A program made the translations under genes and the position numbers. Positions 18,340 to 28,054 of a stretch of DNA of 64,000 nt are shown in pieces. The notes beneath the pieces were generated by a model. That model had not been told where the DNA came from, searched no databases, and saw only the letters and a program-made list of their open reading frames with translations. The number at the start of each line of letters is the position of its first letter. Position 1 is the stretch's first letter. The stretch comes from Sphingomonadales bacterium (GTDB lineage Bacteria; Pseudomonadota; Alphaproteobacteria; Sphingomonadales; Sphingomonadaceae): contig JADKHG010000002.1 in NCBI GenBank assembly GCA_016721875.1, positions 310,001-374,000 on the forward strand. Reading direction: 5' to 3'.

Positions 18340-19047
18340 ATGCGGATGACGATGACTACTCGCCGATACGTCGACAAAGCACTTCTTGATCTGGCGCGTG
18401 ATGGTGCGGCGCATGTTGATGCCGCTATATCGCCGCATCTTTGCCGTCAATTTGAAGTCGTATTAGCAGGCAATATGAAGGATCGACCCGGCGTTCGCTT
18501 GAACGGATGCGCTGAGTTGGCCAAAATGTTGGATGAAGAGAGCACTGTTTACCAATTGGTGCAATCGGTTTCGGGCAAGCAATTGAAGCCGGTCCGCGCT
18601 ATCTTGTTTAACAAGTCGCCTGACAATAATTGGTCGCTTGGTTGGCATCAGGACAGAACTATTGTCGTCAAAAGTCGAATTGAAACGCCAGGATTTGGGC
18701 CATGGACGTCAAAGGCGGGGCTGCAACATGTTGCGCCGCCTTTTTCGGTTTTGGAGCGGATGGTTACAGTCCGAATTCATTTGGACGATGTGCCCGAATC
18801 TAACGCACCGCTTCTTATTGCACTGGGCTCACACCGCAAAGGCCTTGTGGCCCAACAACACATAGCGGATGCGGTGAGTTCGTCCAAAATAGCTAGTTGC
18901 GTAGCCAGCCGAGGAGATGTTTGGCTCTATTCGACTCCAATTTTGCATGCTTCTGAAAAAACCCAATCGGTACTGCAACGAAGAGTGCTACAAGTTGACT
19001 ATTCGAATGACAGCCTTCCGGGCGGTCTAGAGTGGCTTGGTGTTTAA
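18340..19047 (+). CDS. Phytanoyl-CoA dioxygenase (PhyH) family protein
   Basis: This 235-residue member of the Fe(II)/2-oxoglutarate dioxygenases shows the metal triad as H103-x-D105 (GWHQDRTI) and a distal histidine (ILHAS, about residue 203), with the 2OG-binding arginine in RRVLQVDY. The start was set at ATG 18340; an earlier TTG at 18316 is possible. Substrates in this family range widely, so none is assigned. The next gene, a BASS transporter, starts with GTG directly after this stop, so the two are probably translated from one message. Transport and oxidation of one organic acid would be consistent. Confidence 0.8.
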   Translation: MRMTMTTRRYVDKALLDLARDGAAHVDAAISPHLCRQFEVVLAGNMKDRPGVRLNGCAELAKMLDEESTVYQLVQSVSGKQLKPVRAILFNKSPDNNWSLGWHQDRTIVVKSRIETPGFGPWTSKAGLQHVAPPFSVLERMVTVRIHLDDVPESNAPLLIALGSHRKGLVAQQHIADAVSSSKIASCVASRGDVWLYSTPILHASEKTQSVLQRRVLQVDYSNDSLPGGLEWLGV

Positions 19048-20007
19048 GTGATGCTGTCCCGCCTGATCCCCGACCGTTTTGTCCTGCTGCTTTTAGGAGC
19101 GATCTTCGCTGGCTGGCTTGTCCCGATCAAAGGGCAGGGGCTGGAAATTGCCCGGATGATCAGCAATGTCAGCATTTTTGCGCTGTTCTTTCTGCATGGC
19201 TTGCGGCTGCCGCGCGACGAAGTGGTCAAGGCGACGCGAAGCTGGAAATTGCAGGTGGCGATGCTGGGGTTCAGCTTTGTTGTCATGCCGCTGGCCGGGC
19301 TGGCATTGGTAAAATCGGGTGGCTCGATTTTGCCGCAGGCATTGGCTGCGGGCATTCTTTATTGCGCCATGCTGCCATCCACGGTGCAATCCGCGATCAG
19401 CTACAGCTCTATGGGCGGAGGCAATGTTGCGGCTTCGGTGGTGGGCGCCGCGTTGTCGAACCTTGCCGGTATCCTGTTGACGCCTGCTTTGGTGGCTCTG
19501 TTGCTTGGTGCGTCGGCGGGTGTTGCCATTGGCGGCGATGCTGTAGCGCGGATTGCAACGATGCTGTTGCTGCCTTTTGCTTTGGGGCAAATGGTGCAAG
19601 GCTGGCTGGGAATATGGGCGGTCCGGCAAAAGGCATTGCTGTCCTTTTTTGACCGGTTGGTGATAGTTATTACTGTCTATGTCGCCTTCGCCGGTGCTGT
19701 TGCCTCGGGCAGTTTGGGACAAATTGATGCAGCGACTCTCTCAGCGCTGCTAGCATTGCTGGGACTTTTGCTGATTTTTGCCTTTGGCGGTGCGTGGAGC
19801 ATCGGAGGCTTGTTGGGGCTCGAACGTTCCGACCGGATCAGTCTTGTCTTTGCCGGAGCGCAGAAAAGCATTGCGACCGGTGCACCGATGGCGGCGATCC
19901 TGTTCGGAAGCTCAGCAGGTCTGATTGTGTTGCCTGCGATCCTGTATCACATGGCGCAGTTGCTGCTATCGGCACCGGTCGCAGCGCGCTTGGCTAAAGG
20001 CTCCTGA
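19048..20007 (+). CDS. Bile acid:sodium symporter family protein
   Basis: The 319-residue membrane protein has about nine or ten hydrophobic segments spread over its whole length, beginning with FVLLLLGAIFAGWLVPI. The SBF-like core contains LPSTVQSAISYSSMGGGNVA (about 108-128) and FAGAQKSIATGAPMAAIL (about 268-285), typical of the YfeH/SBF group. It probably moves an organic anion with a cation. Start is GTG 19048 or ATG 19051. Its 3' end overlaps by 14 bases the end of the convergent ABC permease gene. Confidence 0.88.
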   Translation: MMLSRLIPDRFVLLLLGAIFAGWLVPIKGQGLEIARMISNVSIFALFFLHGLRLPRDEVVKATRSWKLQVAMLGFSFVVMPLAGLALVKSGGSILPQALAAGILYCAMLPSTVQSAISYSSMGGGNVAASVVGAALSNLAGILLTPALVALLLGASAGVAIGGDAVARIATMLLLPFALGQMVQGWLGIWAVRQKALLSFFDRLVIVITVYVAFAGAVASGSLGQIDAATLSALLALLGLLLIFAFGGAWSIGGLLGLERSDRISLVFAGAQKSIATGAPMAAILFGSSAGLIVLPAILYHMAQLLLSAPVAARLAKGS

Positions 20008-22501
20008 GCGCTTCAGAGGGGCGCGCGGCCAATATTGGCAGCGACCCAGCCATTCCCAGCAGGAATGTAACCCCAGCACCACCAATCAGCGTCAAAGCCA
20101 GCATTGCCGGGTCGGGCTCGAAGGCGAAGTCGAATATTTCGACGACAACATACCAGCCAGCGGCCAAGCCAAGCAGCAATGAAACCAAGCCTAAGATCAG
20201 CGACAACAATCCATATTCAATGGCTTGCGCCGTCAATATCTGTCGCCGGGTTGCACCGAGCAGCTTTAGAATGACGCTATCGTAAATGCGACTCTGGCGG
20301 GCGGCTGCAATTGCGCCGATCAATACCGCAATGCCCGAGAGGATAGCGATGGAAGCCGCTGCTGCGATCGCTTGTGCCATTTGCGTCAGCAAAGCCGAGA
20401 CCTGACCGATTACATCGCCAACCGTGATTAGCGATGCAGAAGGAAAGGCGGTTGGAATAGCTTTGGCCAATGCGTTTTCCTTGGTTTTAGGAACGGTCAA
20501 CGTCGCAACCATATTGTGCGGGGCAGAGTCAAAGGCACCAGGAGAAAAGACTAGGGCATAATTGAGTCCGAAATTCTCCCATTTCACTGTCCGCAACGCC
20601 GCGATTTTGGCAGGAATTTCGACGCCGAGAACATTGACGGTAAGGCTGTCACCGACTTCTACTCCCAATGCTTCCGCAACGCGCTCGTCCATCGACACCA
20701 GCGGCGGCCCCTTATAGTTGGCTGGCCACCATGCGCCTTGAGACACTTCACTGCCTTGAGGAACAACCGGGCTGTAGGTCAGCCCCCTATCACCGCGCAG
20801 CACCCAAGCCCCTTCGGGCAATTCAGCCATCTGATCGACCCGCTGCCCGGCAAATTCGACAATCGAACCGCGCAGCGAGGGGATCATGTTGATCTGGGCG
20901 CCAGGTGCTTGTGTTTGCACAAGCTGGGTGAATTCGGTGGCGCGATCACGCGGTATATCCAGTGCGAAGAAACTCGGCGCTCGTTCCGGTACGCGGGCGC
21001 GGATTTCGGCGTTGATGCTGGTCTGGATCGCAGTCAGCGTCACGAACAGCGTTAGGCCCAGGCCAAGGGCCACCACCAGTGCGCGGGTTTGCGATCCCGG
21101 CCGGTGCATATTGGCAAGCGCCATGCGTGCTAGCGGCGCCTTGGGACGCGGTAGGCGAGCAGCCATTGCGCGGATGGCCACGGCAAGGCCGGTGAGGAGC
21201 AACAGCAATCCGGCTGCGGCGGCAACAAAGACCAATGAGAATAAAGGCTCGCGCGCGGTTCCCACCGCAAGCGCGACCACGGCAGAAATTGCCAAGCCGA
21301 CGGCTACAAGAGTGCGGCGGTCGATCCTGGAAGAGGTTTCAACCACGGTACGAAACAGTCCTGCTGCGGGAATCGTGCGTGCGCGAGCGAGCGGTGGTAG
21401 CGCAAAGGCAATGGCGATCAGCAGGCCGTATAAGGCACTCACCACAAGTGGCACCGGATGCACGGCGAATCCCGGCGCAACGGGCAGCACATCGCCCGCA
21501 ACCGTGCTGATCGCTTGCGGAACCAATGTTCCAACCGCCAGCCCGGCGATGATAGCGAACACGGCTACGGTCAATATTTGCAGCATATAGATGCGGAAAA
21601 TAGTGCTGCTGTCAGCGCCATTGACCTTCAATGTGGCGATGCTTGCGCGCTTGCTTTCCAGATAGCTGCCGACGCCATTGCCCACGCCGATCCCGGCAAT
21701 TACCAACGCGGCCAGTCCGACAAGCGTCAGGAACTGTCCCATGCGTTCGATAAAGCGCCTTGTGCCGGGTGCGCCATTGGACCGGTCGGTTATCTCCCAG
21801 CCAGCGGAGGGAAATTGCGCCTCCAGCGTTTTGGGGACAGTTTCCGGATTGGCGGTGGCAGGCAATTTGATCCGATATTTGCTTTGATACATGCTGCCCG
21901 GCTGGATCAGTCCGGTTTTGCGCAATGTTTCAAAATCCACAATCGCGACTGGCCCCAGTGTGAAGCCTTCGCCCAGCCGGTCCGGTTCTTCGGTGATAAT
22001 CGCGGTCACTGGCAACGTGACACTGCCAATCACCAGTTTGCTTCGAGCAACGCGAAGGTCCAGTTTTTCTGCAAGCGCCTGACCTACGTCCAGCCTGTGC
22101 TTTGGCGTGATGGAATATTCAGCATTTTGGCTGTCGCGGCGATATCGACCATAGAGCGGATAGGCGTTGTCGATCGCCTTCAATTCGATCAATGTGCTGT
22201 CTTCACTGTCGGCATTTCTTGCCATGGCCCGCAAGCGAATGGTTTCGGAAAGCGTGCCGACACGGCGGAAGGCGGCCTTTTCTTCGTCGCTTGCCGCGCG
22301 CTGGGCAATGCCAATCTGAATATCACCGCCCAGGATCACCTGACCACGCCGTGCCAATTCATCCGAAATGCCCGCAGTCAGGCTGCCAATGCCGGCAAGC
22401 GTAGCGACCCCCAGGAACAGGCAGACAGCGAGCAGCCGCAGCCCCCGAATTCGCGCTGACAGATCACGCCGCGCTATGCGCCACAGGGTAGGGAGGTTCA
22501 A
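19994..22501 (-). CDS. ABC transporter permease, YbbP/FtsX type
   Basis: The 835-residue protein has a MacB-like periplasmic N-terminal domain after TM1 (LLAVCLFLGVATLAGIGSLT), then two FtsX-type membrane blocks: one around residues 250-375 and one near the C-terminus (about 700-830). This matches YbbP, the permease of the YbbAP transporter. Such transporters act on lipids or on hydrophobic compounds from the outer leaflet, without a firm substrate. Its start overlaps the upstream ATPase stop by 4 bases (ATGA), so the two are translationally coupled. Confidence 0.9.
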   Translation of the reverse strand: MNLPTLWRIARRDLSARIRGLRLLAVCLFLGVATLAGIGSLTAGISDELARRGQVILGGDIQIGIAQRAASDEEKAAFRRVGTLSETIRLRAMARNADSEDSTLIELKAIDNAYPLYGRYRRDSQNAEYSITPKHRLDVGQALAEKLDLRVARSKLVIGSVTLPVTAIITEEPDRLGEGFTLGPVAIVDFETLRKTGLIQPGSMYQSKYRIKLPATANPETVPKTLEAQFPSAGWEITDRSNGAPGTRRFIERMGQFLTLVGLAALVIAGIGVGNGVGSYLESKRASIATLKVNGADSSTIFRIYMLQILTVAVFAIIAGLAVGTLVPQAISTVAGDVLPVAPGFAVHPVPLVVSALYGLLIAIAFALPPLARARTIPAAGLFRTVVETSSRIDRRTLVAVGLAISAVVALAVGTAREPLFSLVFVAAAAGLLLLLTGLAVAIRAMAARLPRPKAPLARMALANMHRPGSQTRALVVALGLGLTLFVTLTAIQTSINAEIRARVPERAPSFFALDIPRDRATEFTQLVQTQAPGAQINMIPSLRGSIVEFAGQRVDQMAELPEGAWVLRGDRGLTYSPVVPQGSEVSQGAWWPANYKGPPLVSMDERVAEALGVEVGDSLTVNVLGVEIPAKIAALRTVKWENFGLNYALVFSPGAFDSAPHNMVATLTVPKTKENALAKAIPTAFPSASLITVGDVIGQVSALLTQMAQAIAAAASIAILSGIAVLIGAIAAARQSRIYDSVILKLLGATRRQILTAQAIEYGLLSLILGLVSLLLGLAAGWYVVVEIFDFAFEPDPAMLALTLIGGAGVTFLLGMAGSLPILAARPSEALRSL

Positions 22502-23199
22502 GCGTGCTGCTCCACAACCAGACCATCCTGCATTGCCACCACGCGGTCACACCGGGCAGCAAGCGCCGGGTCATGGGTGATGATCAACAACGTTGAATTC
22601 AGTGCTGCGCGCCGTTCGAACAACAGGTCAATGATCGAAGCTCCGGTGGCCCCATCGAGATTGCCTGTGGGTTCATCGGCAAAAATGATGCGTGGGGAGG
22701 CGGCCATGGCGCGCGCAATCGCCACACGCTGCTGTTCGCCGCCGGAAAGCTGCGACGGATAATGGGTCAGCCTGTGACCCAACCCGACCGCTTCCAATTC
22801 GCTTTTCGCCTTGTCGAAAGGATTATCGATCCCGGCCAGTTCCATCGGCACCGCGACATTTTCAAGCGCTGTCATCGTTGGAAGCAAATGGAATGCTTGC
22901 AAGACAATGCCGATACGCCCGCGTCGAGCCCTTGCCAGTTCATCCTCGCTCAATGCGGTGAAATCGAGGCCATCAATTTCGACTGTGCCGCCATTTGCTC
23001 GCTCCAATCCGGCCAATACTGCCATCAATGAGCTTTTGCCCGACCCGGAAGGCCCAAGCAAGGCGACGCTGATGCCGTAAGGAACCGCAAGGTCCACGCC
23101 ACGTAAAATCGATACCGCAGCGTCGCTCGCACCAAGGGTAAGCGTGACATTCGACGCCCGTATCGCCATATCGGGCGCATTGCTTTCGGCTGTGGTCAA
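22498..23199 (-). CDS. ABC transporter ATP-binding protein, YbbA type
   Basis: The 233-residue ATPase carries Walker A GPSGSGKS (about residues 49-56), Q-loop VLQAF, signature LSGGEQQRVAIARA and Walker B IIFADEPTGNLD. It is of the LolD/MacB/YbbA type, which pairs with FtsX-like permeases. It couples to the permease next door by a 4-base overlap and is divergent from the esterase gene, 12 bases away. The set YbbA-YbbP-TesA is conserved in many proteobacteria. Confidence 0.93.
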   Translation of the reverse strand: MTTAESNAPDMAIRASNVTLTLGASDAAVSILRGVDLAVPYGISVALLGPSGSGKSSLMAVLAGLERANGGTVEIDGLDFTALSEDELARARRGRIGIVLQAFHLLPTMTALENVAVPMELAGIDNPFDKAKSELEAVGLGHRLTHYPSQLSGGEQQRVAIARAMAASPRIIFADEPTGNLDGATGASIIDLLFERRAALNSTLLIITHDPALAARCDRVVAMQDGLVVEQHA

Positions 23200-23211
23200 G
23201 AAGGAACCCCT

Positions 23212-23904
23212 ATGTCCAAAGGTCTGATCAGATATTTCGCCTTATATGGTGCGGCTTTTGCTTTTCTCCAAGGGCTATCGGGGTGCGACGCGACGCCTGC
23301 CGAACAGCCTGTCGCCCAAGGGCCGCGACAGGAAGCGGCGAAGCAATATGACAAGCTGGTCGTGGCCTTTGGTGACAGCCTCTATGCCGGATATGGTTTA
23401 GGACCAAGCGAAGGCTTTGCGCCGCAATTGCAGGCGGCGCTGGAGAAAGAGGGGTTGCGTGCGCGGGTGCACAATGCAGGCGTATCGGGCGATACCACCG
23501 GAGCGGGCAAACAGCGGCTGACCTTCGTGCTCGACAATCTGGAACGCAAACCCGATCTGGTCATCCTGGGGCTTGGCGGCAATGATATGCTGCGCGGGAT
23601 CAAGGCATCCGAGACCGAAGCCAATATGCGCGCGATGATGGACGAGATAAAAAAGCGCGACATTCCCGTGGTGCTGACCGGAATGCTCGCGGCTCCTAAT
23701 CTGGGGTCGGATTATGCCAATGCTTTCAATCCCATATTTCCAAAACTGGCCAAGGAATATGAAGCGGCGCTATATCCGTTTTTCCTTGATGGCGTCGTCG
23801 CCGACCCAGCCTTGATGCTGCCTGATCATATCCACCCCAATGCAAAGGGCGTGGCAAAGATCGTCGATAAAGCCGCACCTTTAATTGTCGCAGGACTGAA
23901 ATAG
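23212..23904 (+). CDS. SGNH arylesterase/thioesterase (TesA-like) lipoprotein
   Basis: The 230-residue protein has a lipoprotein signal ending in LSGC, then the four SGNH blocks: GDSLYAGYG (Ser nucleophile), NAGVSGDTT, GLGGNDML and DHIHPNAKG near the C-terminus. It corresponds to TesA/arylesterase (EC 3.1.1.-), which hydrolyses acyl esters or thioesters in the periplasm. Its place beside YbbA/YbbP matches the E. coli tesA-ybbA-ybbP locus. The start ATG is 12 bases from the divergent ATPase start. The natural substrate is unknown. Confidence 0.9.
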   Translation: MSKGLIRYFALYGAAFAFLQGLSGCDATPAEQPVAQGPRQEAAKQYDKLVVAFGDSLYAGYGLGPSEGFAPQLQAALEKEGLRARVHNAGVSGDTTGAGKQRLTFVLDNLERKPDLVILGLGGNDMLRGIKASETEANMRAMMDEIKKRDIPVVLTGMLAAPNLGSDYANAFNPIFPKLAKEYEAALYPFFLDGVVADPALMLPDHIHPNAKGVAKIVDKAAPLIVAGLK

Positions 23905-23907
23905 CCG

Positions 23908-24453
23908 CTATTTGCAGCCCTTCAGTTCAAACAGAGCAAGATCCATTCCTTCTTGGACTGCTTCCTTTCCAAGGCTGGAATAGCCGTACCAAAGTGTCGA
24001 TCGCAGTTCGGGCAGGAACAGCCACGATGGCGCAATATCCTTTGCATTAGGCGGACTTTGCAGTGTTTCATGCTTGGCTGTGAAGCCGTCGAAGTGGATA
24101 GAGCTGTCTTCCTTTTCCTCTTCGGCATCCTGCGTTTGCCCGGACTCTTCCAAAGCCCGCTCTGCTTCAAGCTGGGCGAGAGGGATGGCGTAAAGGCGAT
24201 GCGCGCCATTGCTCGCCGTCATGCTGAATTTGTGAACCTTTTTGGCGGGCGTTTTTACAACCATCAGCAAGTCGCTGGCGGCAGTCGTCCAGTCTCCGGC
24301 AGGTTCAAAATGCAGGGTGAAGTCCGGCTGGCCTTTAAGCATATAATGCGCCTTGTCAGCCTTGCAGGCAGGCGGGAACTTCGCAGCTGTGGCAGATTGG
24401 CTAGAAACCATCATTGCTAGGCATAGCGAAAGGGCAAAAACCGAAGACCGCAT
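23908..24453 (-). CDS. Secreted hypothetical protein
   Basis: From ATG 24453 the protein has 181 residues, with a good signal peptide (VFALSLCLAMMVSSQSATA). The mature part is acidic in the middle (QTDAEEEKEDSS type run) and contains a few cysteines. An upstream in-frame start at 24510 would add 19 residues and spoil the signal. I do not recognise the family. It lies downstream and antiparallel to the esterase gene, 3 bases apart. Confidence 0.65.
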   Translation of the reverse strand: MRSSVFALSLCLAMMVSSQSATAAKFPPACKADKAHYMLKGQPDFTLHFEPAGDWTTAASDLLMVVKTPAKKVHKFSMTASNGAHRLYAIPLAQLEAERALEESGQTQDAEEEKEDSSIHFDGFTAKHETLQSPPNAKDIAPSWLFLPELRSTLWYGYSSLGKEAVQEGMDLALFELKGCK

Positions 24454-24635
24454 ATATACTCCATTCGAAATGACCCGCGCCTGATTTAGCAACAAGATTG
24501 TCCAACTCAACGGAAAATGGCGGCAAAATCACACTGTTATAGAAATATAACACACCTTCGTCGGGATTCGCTTGAAATCCAATGGCGTGCGCTCCATTTT
24601 AGGGCGAGAACATTGCTTGAGGAGGATCGGCCCCC

Positions 24636-25856
24636 ATGTCGACCAGTGCACCGACCGAAACATTGACCGCTACTGAAACAGAGTTGAAGCTGACACCGCC
24701 CGATCCGGTGCCGCCGGTCGCCGCTGAACGCGCGGCTGGGCTGGTTCCTGTGCCGGATGAAGTGCAGTCAAAGCTCGATGACAAAGTCGAAGGCTATATT
24801 ACCGATTTGCTCGCGCAGGACGTCAACAGCCCCGAATTCGGAAAGCGTGTTGACCAGTTGACCAATATGGGTCGCAAGGAAATCATGGAAGCAGCGGGGC
24901 AATCGAACCGCTTTCTTGACCGCCCGATCCGCCAGATGGATGACAGCCAGGGCGTTGGTGCGGACCTTGCCGAGTTGCGCCGCACGGTCGAAGACCTTGA
25001 CCCGTCTAAACGAGGCAGCCTGACCACGAAGCAAAAATTGTTCGGGATCATCCCTTTCGGCAACAAGCTGCGCAACTATTTTGACAGCTATCAAAGCGCG
25101 CAAGGCCATATCAGCGGCATCTTGGGGCGGCTGGCCAATGGCAAAGACGAATTGCTGATGGACAATGCTGCAATTGATGTCGAGCGGCAGAATTTGTGGA
25201 AGGCAATGGGCAAGCTGGAGCAGATGATCCAGATTTCCAAAAAGCTCGACGCGCGTTTGGAAGAAAAGGCCGCTGAACTGGAACTGTCCGATCCTGCCAA
25301 AACCAAGGCACTGCGCGAGACCGCGTTATTCTATGTCCGCCAGCGGCATCAGGATTTGCTGACGCAAATGGCTGTGACAGTGCAGGGCTATCTCGCTCTC
25401 GACCTGGTCAAAAAGAATAATGTGGAGCTGGTCAAAGGTGTTGATCGCGCCTCGACCACCACCGTCGGTGCGCTGCGCACAGCGGTAACCGTTGCTCAGG
25501 CCATGACCAACCAGCGGCTGGTTCTTGACCAGATCACGGCGCTCAATACCACCACCGCCAACATCATCGATGGCACAGGCCGGATGATGCGCGAAAATAC
25601 GGCACTGATCCACGAACAGGCCGCCGCATCGACCATCCCGCTTGAAACACTCAGCCGCGCATTCCAGAATATCTATGACACGATGGATGCGATCGACACC
25701 TTCAAGCTGAAGGCACTCGACAGCATGAAGCAAACGAGTGATGCGCTGGAAAAAGAAGTTGAAAAATCAAAGGGCTATATCGCCCGGGCAGAGGGGCAAG
25801 CGCAGGCGTTGAAAGAGGCGCAGGAGCCCGGCCTGCTGAGCGCATTGGAGAATTGA
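24636..25856 (+). CDS. Toxic anion resistance protein, TelA family
   Basis: The 406-residue protein is a TelA/KlaA member: an acidic, proline-rich start, then long helices with the family pattern (KVEGYITDLLAQD, DLVKKNNVELVKGVDRA, QTSDALEKEVEKSKGYI). It is cytoplasmic. Relatives are linked to tellurite resistance in plasmids and to cell-envelope stress, but the mechanism is not known. The next gene, an XpaC-like protein, starts 4 bases after the stop. This pair is common, so the two proteins likely act together. Confidence 0.88.
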   Translation: MSTSAPTETLTATETELKLTPPDPVPPVAAERAAGLVPVPDEVQSKLDDKVEGYITDLLAQDVNSPEFGKRVDQLTNMGRKEIMEAAGQSNRFLDRPIRQMDDSQGVGADLAELRRTVEDLDPSKRGSLTTKQKLFGIIPFGNKLRNYFDSYQSAQGHISGILGRLANGKDELLMDNAAIDVERQNLWKAMGKLEQMIQISKKLDARLEEKAAELELSDPAKTKALRETALFYVRQRHQDLLTQMAVTVQGYLALDLVKKNNVELVKGVDRASTTTVGALRTAVTVAQAMTNQRLVLDQITALNTTTANIIDGTGRMMRENTALIHEQAAASTIPLETLSRAFQNIYDTMDAIDTFKLKALDSMKQTSDALEKEVEKSKGYIARAEGQAQALKEAQEPGLLSALEN

Positions 25857-25860
25857 CGCC

Positions 25861-26583
25861 TTGTCCGGTCCAGCTTCGCAATCCGATGAAATCCTTGATA
25901 GTGCCCGTCGTTCACTGAAACGCGTGCGCATGGGGCCGCCGATAGGCACCAAATCACGCGCGCTGCGCAGGGCGCATCTGTTTGGCAAGATTGCAAGGGC
26001 AGCAACCGCTGTCGGCGTGATTCTTGTCGGGGCAGGGGTGGCTGGCGCGATTTTGAACGGCATTGGCTTTTGGGGCGTGATGGCGACTGCTCTGGTGGGA
26101 GCCGCTGCGGGTTGGTATTTTCTTCGTTTCCCTCAGCTTCCGCTGCCAACAATGGAAAGCCTGCGCCAGACCGATTTAGCGACGCTTGCGGGAAAGACCG
26201 AAATTTGGCTGGAAAGTCAGCGGCCCGCACTGCCTGCTCCTGCAATCCCTTTGGTCCAGAATATCGGTTTGCGGCTCGACGCGCTGGCCCCGCAATTGCA
26301 GACGCTGGGTGAGACTGATCCCGCCTCGCGCGAAGTGCGCAAGCTTGTGGGCGAGCATCTGCCCGAACTCATCAACGGCTATAAACGCATTCCAGAGCCG
26401 CTGCGGCGGCAAGACAATAGTGGCAAGACCCCTGAGCAACAGTTGGTTGACGGGCTCAAACGGATTGATCGCGAGATCGAAACTATGACCGGCCAGATCG
26501 CGCGCGGAGAACTTGATAAGTTGGCCACGCGAGAACGCTATTTGGAAATCCGCTACGATGGCGGGGAAGAGGCGTCAGCTTGA
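25861..26583 (+). CDS. XpaC-like (5-bromo-4-chloroindolyl phosphate hydrolysis family) protein
   Basis: The 240-residue protein starts at TTG 25861, 4 bases past the TelA gene. It has a basic N-terminal helix, two membrane segments (AATAVGVILVGAGVAGAILNG, then VMATALVGAAAGWYFL) and a coiled-coil-rich soluble half ending IARGELDKLATRERYLEIRY. This is the XpaC layout usually paired with TelA. XpaC was named for phosphatase activity seen in a reporter assay and has no established enzyme role. It converges on gltD, with 14 bases between. Confidence 0.78.
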   Translation: MSGPASQSDEILDSARRSLKRVRMGPPIGTKSRALRRAHLFGKIARAATAVGVILVGAGVAGAILNGIGFWGVMATALVGAAAGWYFLRFPQLPLPTMESLRQTDLATLAGKTEIWLESQRPALPAPAIPLVQNIGLRLDALAPQLQTLGETDPASREVRKLVGEHLPELINGYKRIPEPLRRQDNSGKTPEQQLVDGLKRIDREIETMTGQIARGELDKLATRERYLEIRYDGGEEASA

Positions 26584-26597
26584 CCCCTTGCAGGAGC

Positions 26598-28034
26598 TTA
26601 GAGCGGCAGTTCGGTCGTTCCCATCAGGTGCAAGTCAACCGCGCGGGCGCATTGGCGGCCCTCGCGGATCGCCCAGACCACAAGGCTCTGCCCGCGCCGC
26701 ATGTCCCCACAGGCAAAGACATTTTCGACGCTGGTCTGATAATCGACGACATTGGCGGCCACATTACCACGTGGGTCGAGAGCAACTTCTGACTGGTCAA
26801 GCATACCGGCCTTTCGCGGGCCGACAAATCCCATGGCGAGAAAGATCAGGTCAGCCTTCAGCGTGAATTCGCTGCCGGCGATTTCCTGCATCTGGCCATC
26901 GGCCCATTCGACGCGCACGCATTCCAGCCCCTCGACCACGCCATTTGTGCCGACCACGCGCTTGGTGAGGATCGACCAGTCGCGCTCGCAACCTTCTTCG
27001 TGACTCGATGACGTGCGTAGCTTCATTGGCCAATCGGGCCAGCTCAACGCCTTGTTTTCCCGTACCGGTGGCTTGGGCATGATTTCGATCTGGGTGACCG
27101 AGGCCGCGCCCTGTCGGTTGGAAGTGCCGACACAGTCGGAACCCGTATCACCGCCACCGATGACAATAACATGCTTTCCGGTGGCTAGGATTGATCCACG
27201 CGGCGCCGCCCGCATCTCATCATCGCCCGCATTGCGCTTATTCTGCTGGGTCAGGAATTCCATCGCCAGACGGACACCCGATTTTTCGGCACCCGGTATG
27301 GTCAGTTGCCGCGCCTCTTCGGCTCCACCCGACATTACCACCGCATCAAAATTTTCGCGTAAGGAACCCATCGACACATGGACGCCAACTTCGGTTGATT
27401 CCTTCAAGACAACCCCTTCGGCCTGCATCTGCATCAGGCGACGGTTGATAAGGTCTTTTTCCATCTTGAAGTCGGGGATGCCATAGCGAAGCAGGCCCCC
27501 CATCCGGTCATTTTTCTCGAACAGGGTCACGCTATGGCCAGCACGAGCCAATTGCTGTGCGCACGCCATGCCTGCCGGGCCGGACCCTACGACCGCCACC
27601 GCCTTGCCTGTTTTGTGCAGGGGAATTTGCGGTTCGATCCAGCCTTCCTGCCAGCCTTTGTCTACAATCGCGCATTCAATCGATTTGATCGTAACCGGCG
27701 CATCGTCGATGTTCAGCGTGCAGCTTGCTTCACATGGGGCAGGGCAGATGCGGCCAGTGAACTCGGGAAAGTTGTTGGTCGAATGAAGCACTTCCAGTGC
27801 GTTCTTCCAGTCGTCCTCGTAGACCAGATGGTTCCAGTCGGGGATGATGTTGTTGACCGGACAGCCATTGTGGCAGTAGGGAATACCGCAATTCATGCAG
27901 CGGCTCGCTTGCGCCTTCAGCTTATCCTCCGGCAGCGGAACGATGAATTCCTTATAGTGCGTCAGCCGTTCTTTTGGATCGGCATAGCTCCGGTCCTGAC
28001 GGTCGAGTTCGAGAAAGCCTGTTGCCTTGCCCAC
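26598..28034 (-). CDS. gltD: Glutamate synthase small subunit GltD
   Basis: The 478-residue protein holds the Fe-S site region (CMNCGIPYCHNGCPVNNIIP, about residues 46-65, and CPAPCEASCTL), then the FAD domain (VAVVGSGPAGMACAQQLARAG) and the NADPH domain (HVIVIGGGDTGSDCVG). This is the beta subunit that passes electrons from NADPH to GltB to make two glutamates from glutamine and 2-oxoglutarate. It follows gltB after 20 bases in the same operon. Its length is normal. Confidence 0.96.
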   Translation of the reverse strand: MGKATGFLELDRQDRSYADPKERLTHYKEFIVPLPEDKLKAQASRCMNCGIPYCHNGCPVNNIIPDWNHLVYEDDWKNALEVLHSTNNFPEFTGRICPAPCEASCTLNIDDAPVTIKSIECAIVDKGWQEGWIEPQIPLHKTGKAVAVVGSGPAGMACAQQLARAGHSVTLFEKNDRMGGLLRYGIPDFKMEKDLINRRLMQMQAEGVVLKESTEVGVHVSMGSLRENFDAVVMSGGAEEARQLTIPGAEKSGVRLAMEFLTQQNKRNAGDDEMRAAPRGSILATGKHVIVIGGGDTGSDCVGTSNRQGAASVTQIEIMPKPPVRENKALSWPDWPMKLRTSSSHEEGCERDWSILTKRVVGTNGVVEGLECVRVEWADGQMQEIAGSEFTLKADLIFLAMGFVGPRKAGMLDQSEVALDPRGNVAANVVDYQTSVENVFACGDMRRGQSLVVWAIREGRQCARAVDLHLMGTTELPL

Positions 28035-28054
28035 TTTAATAATACTCCGATTTC

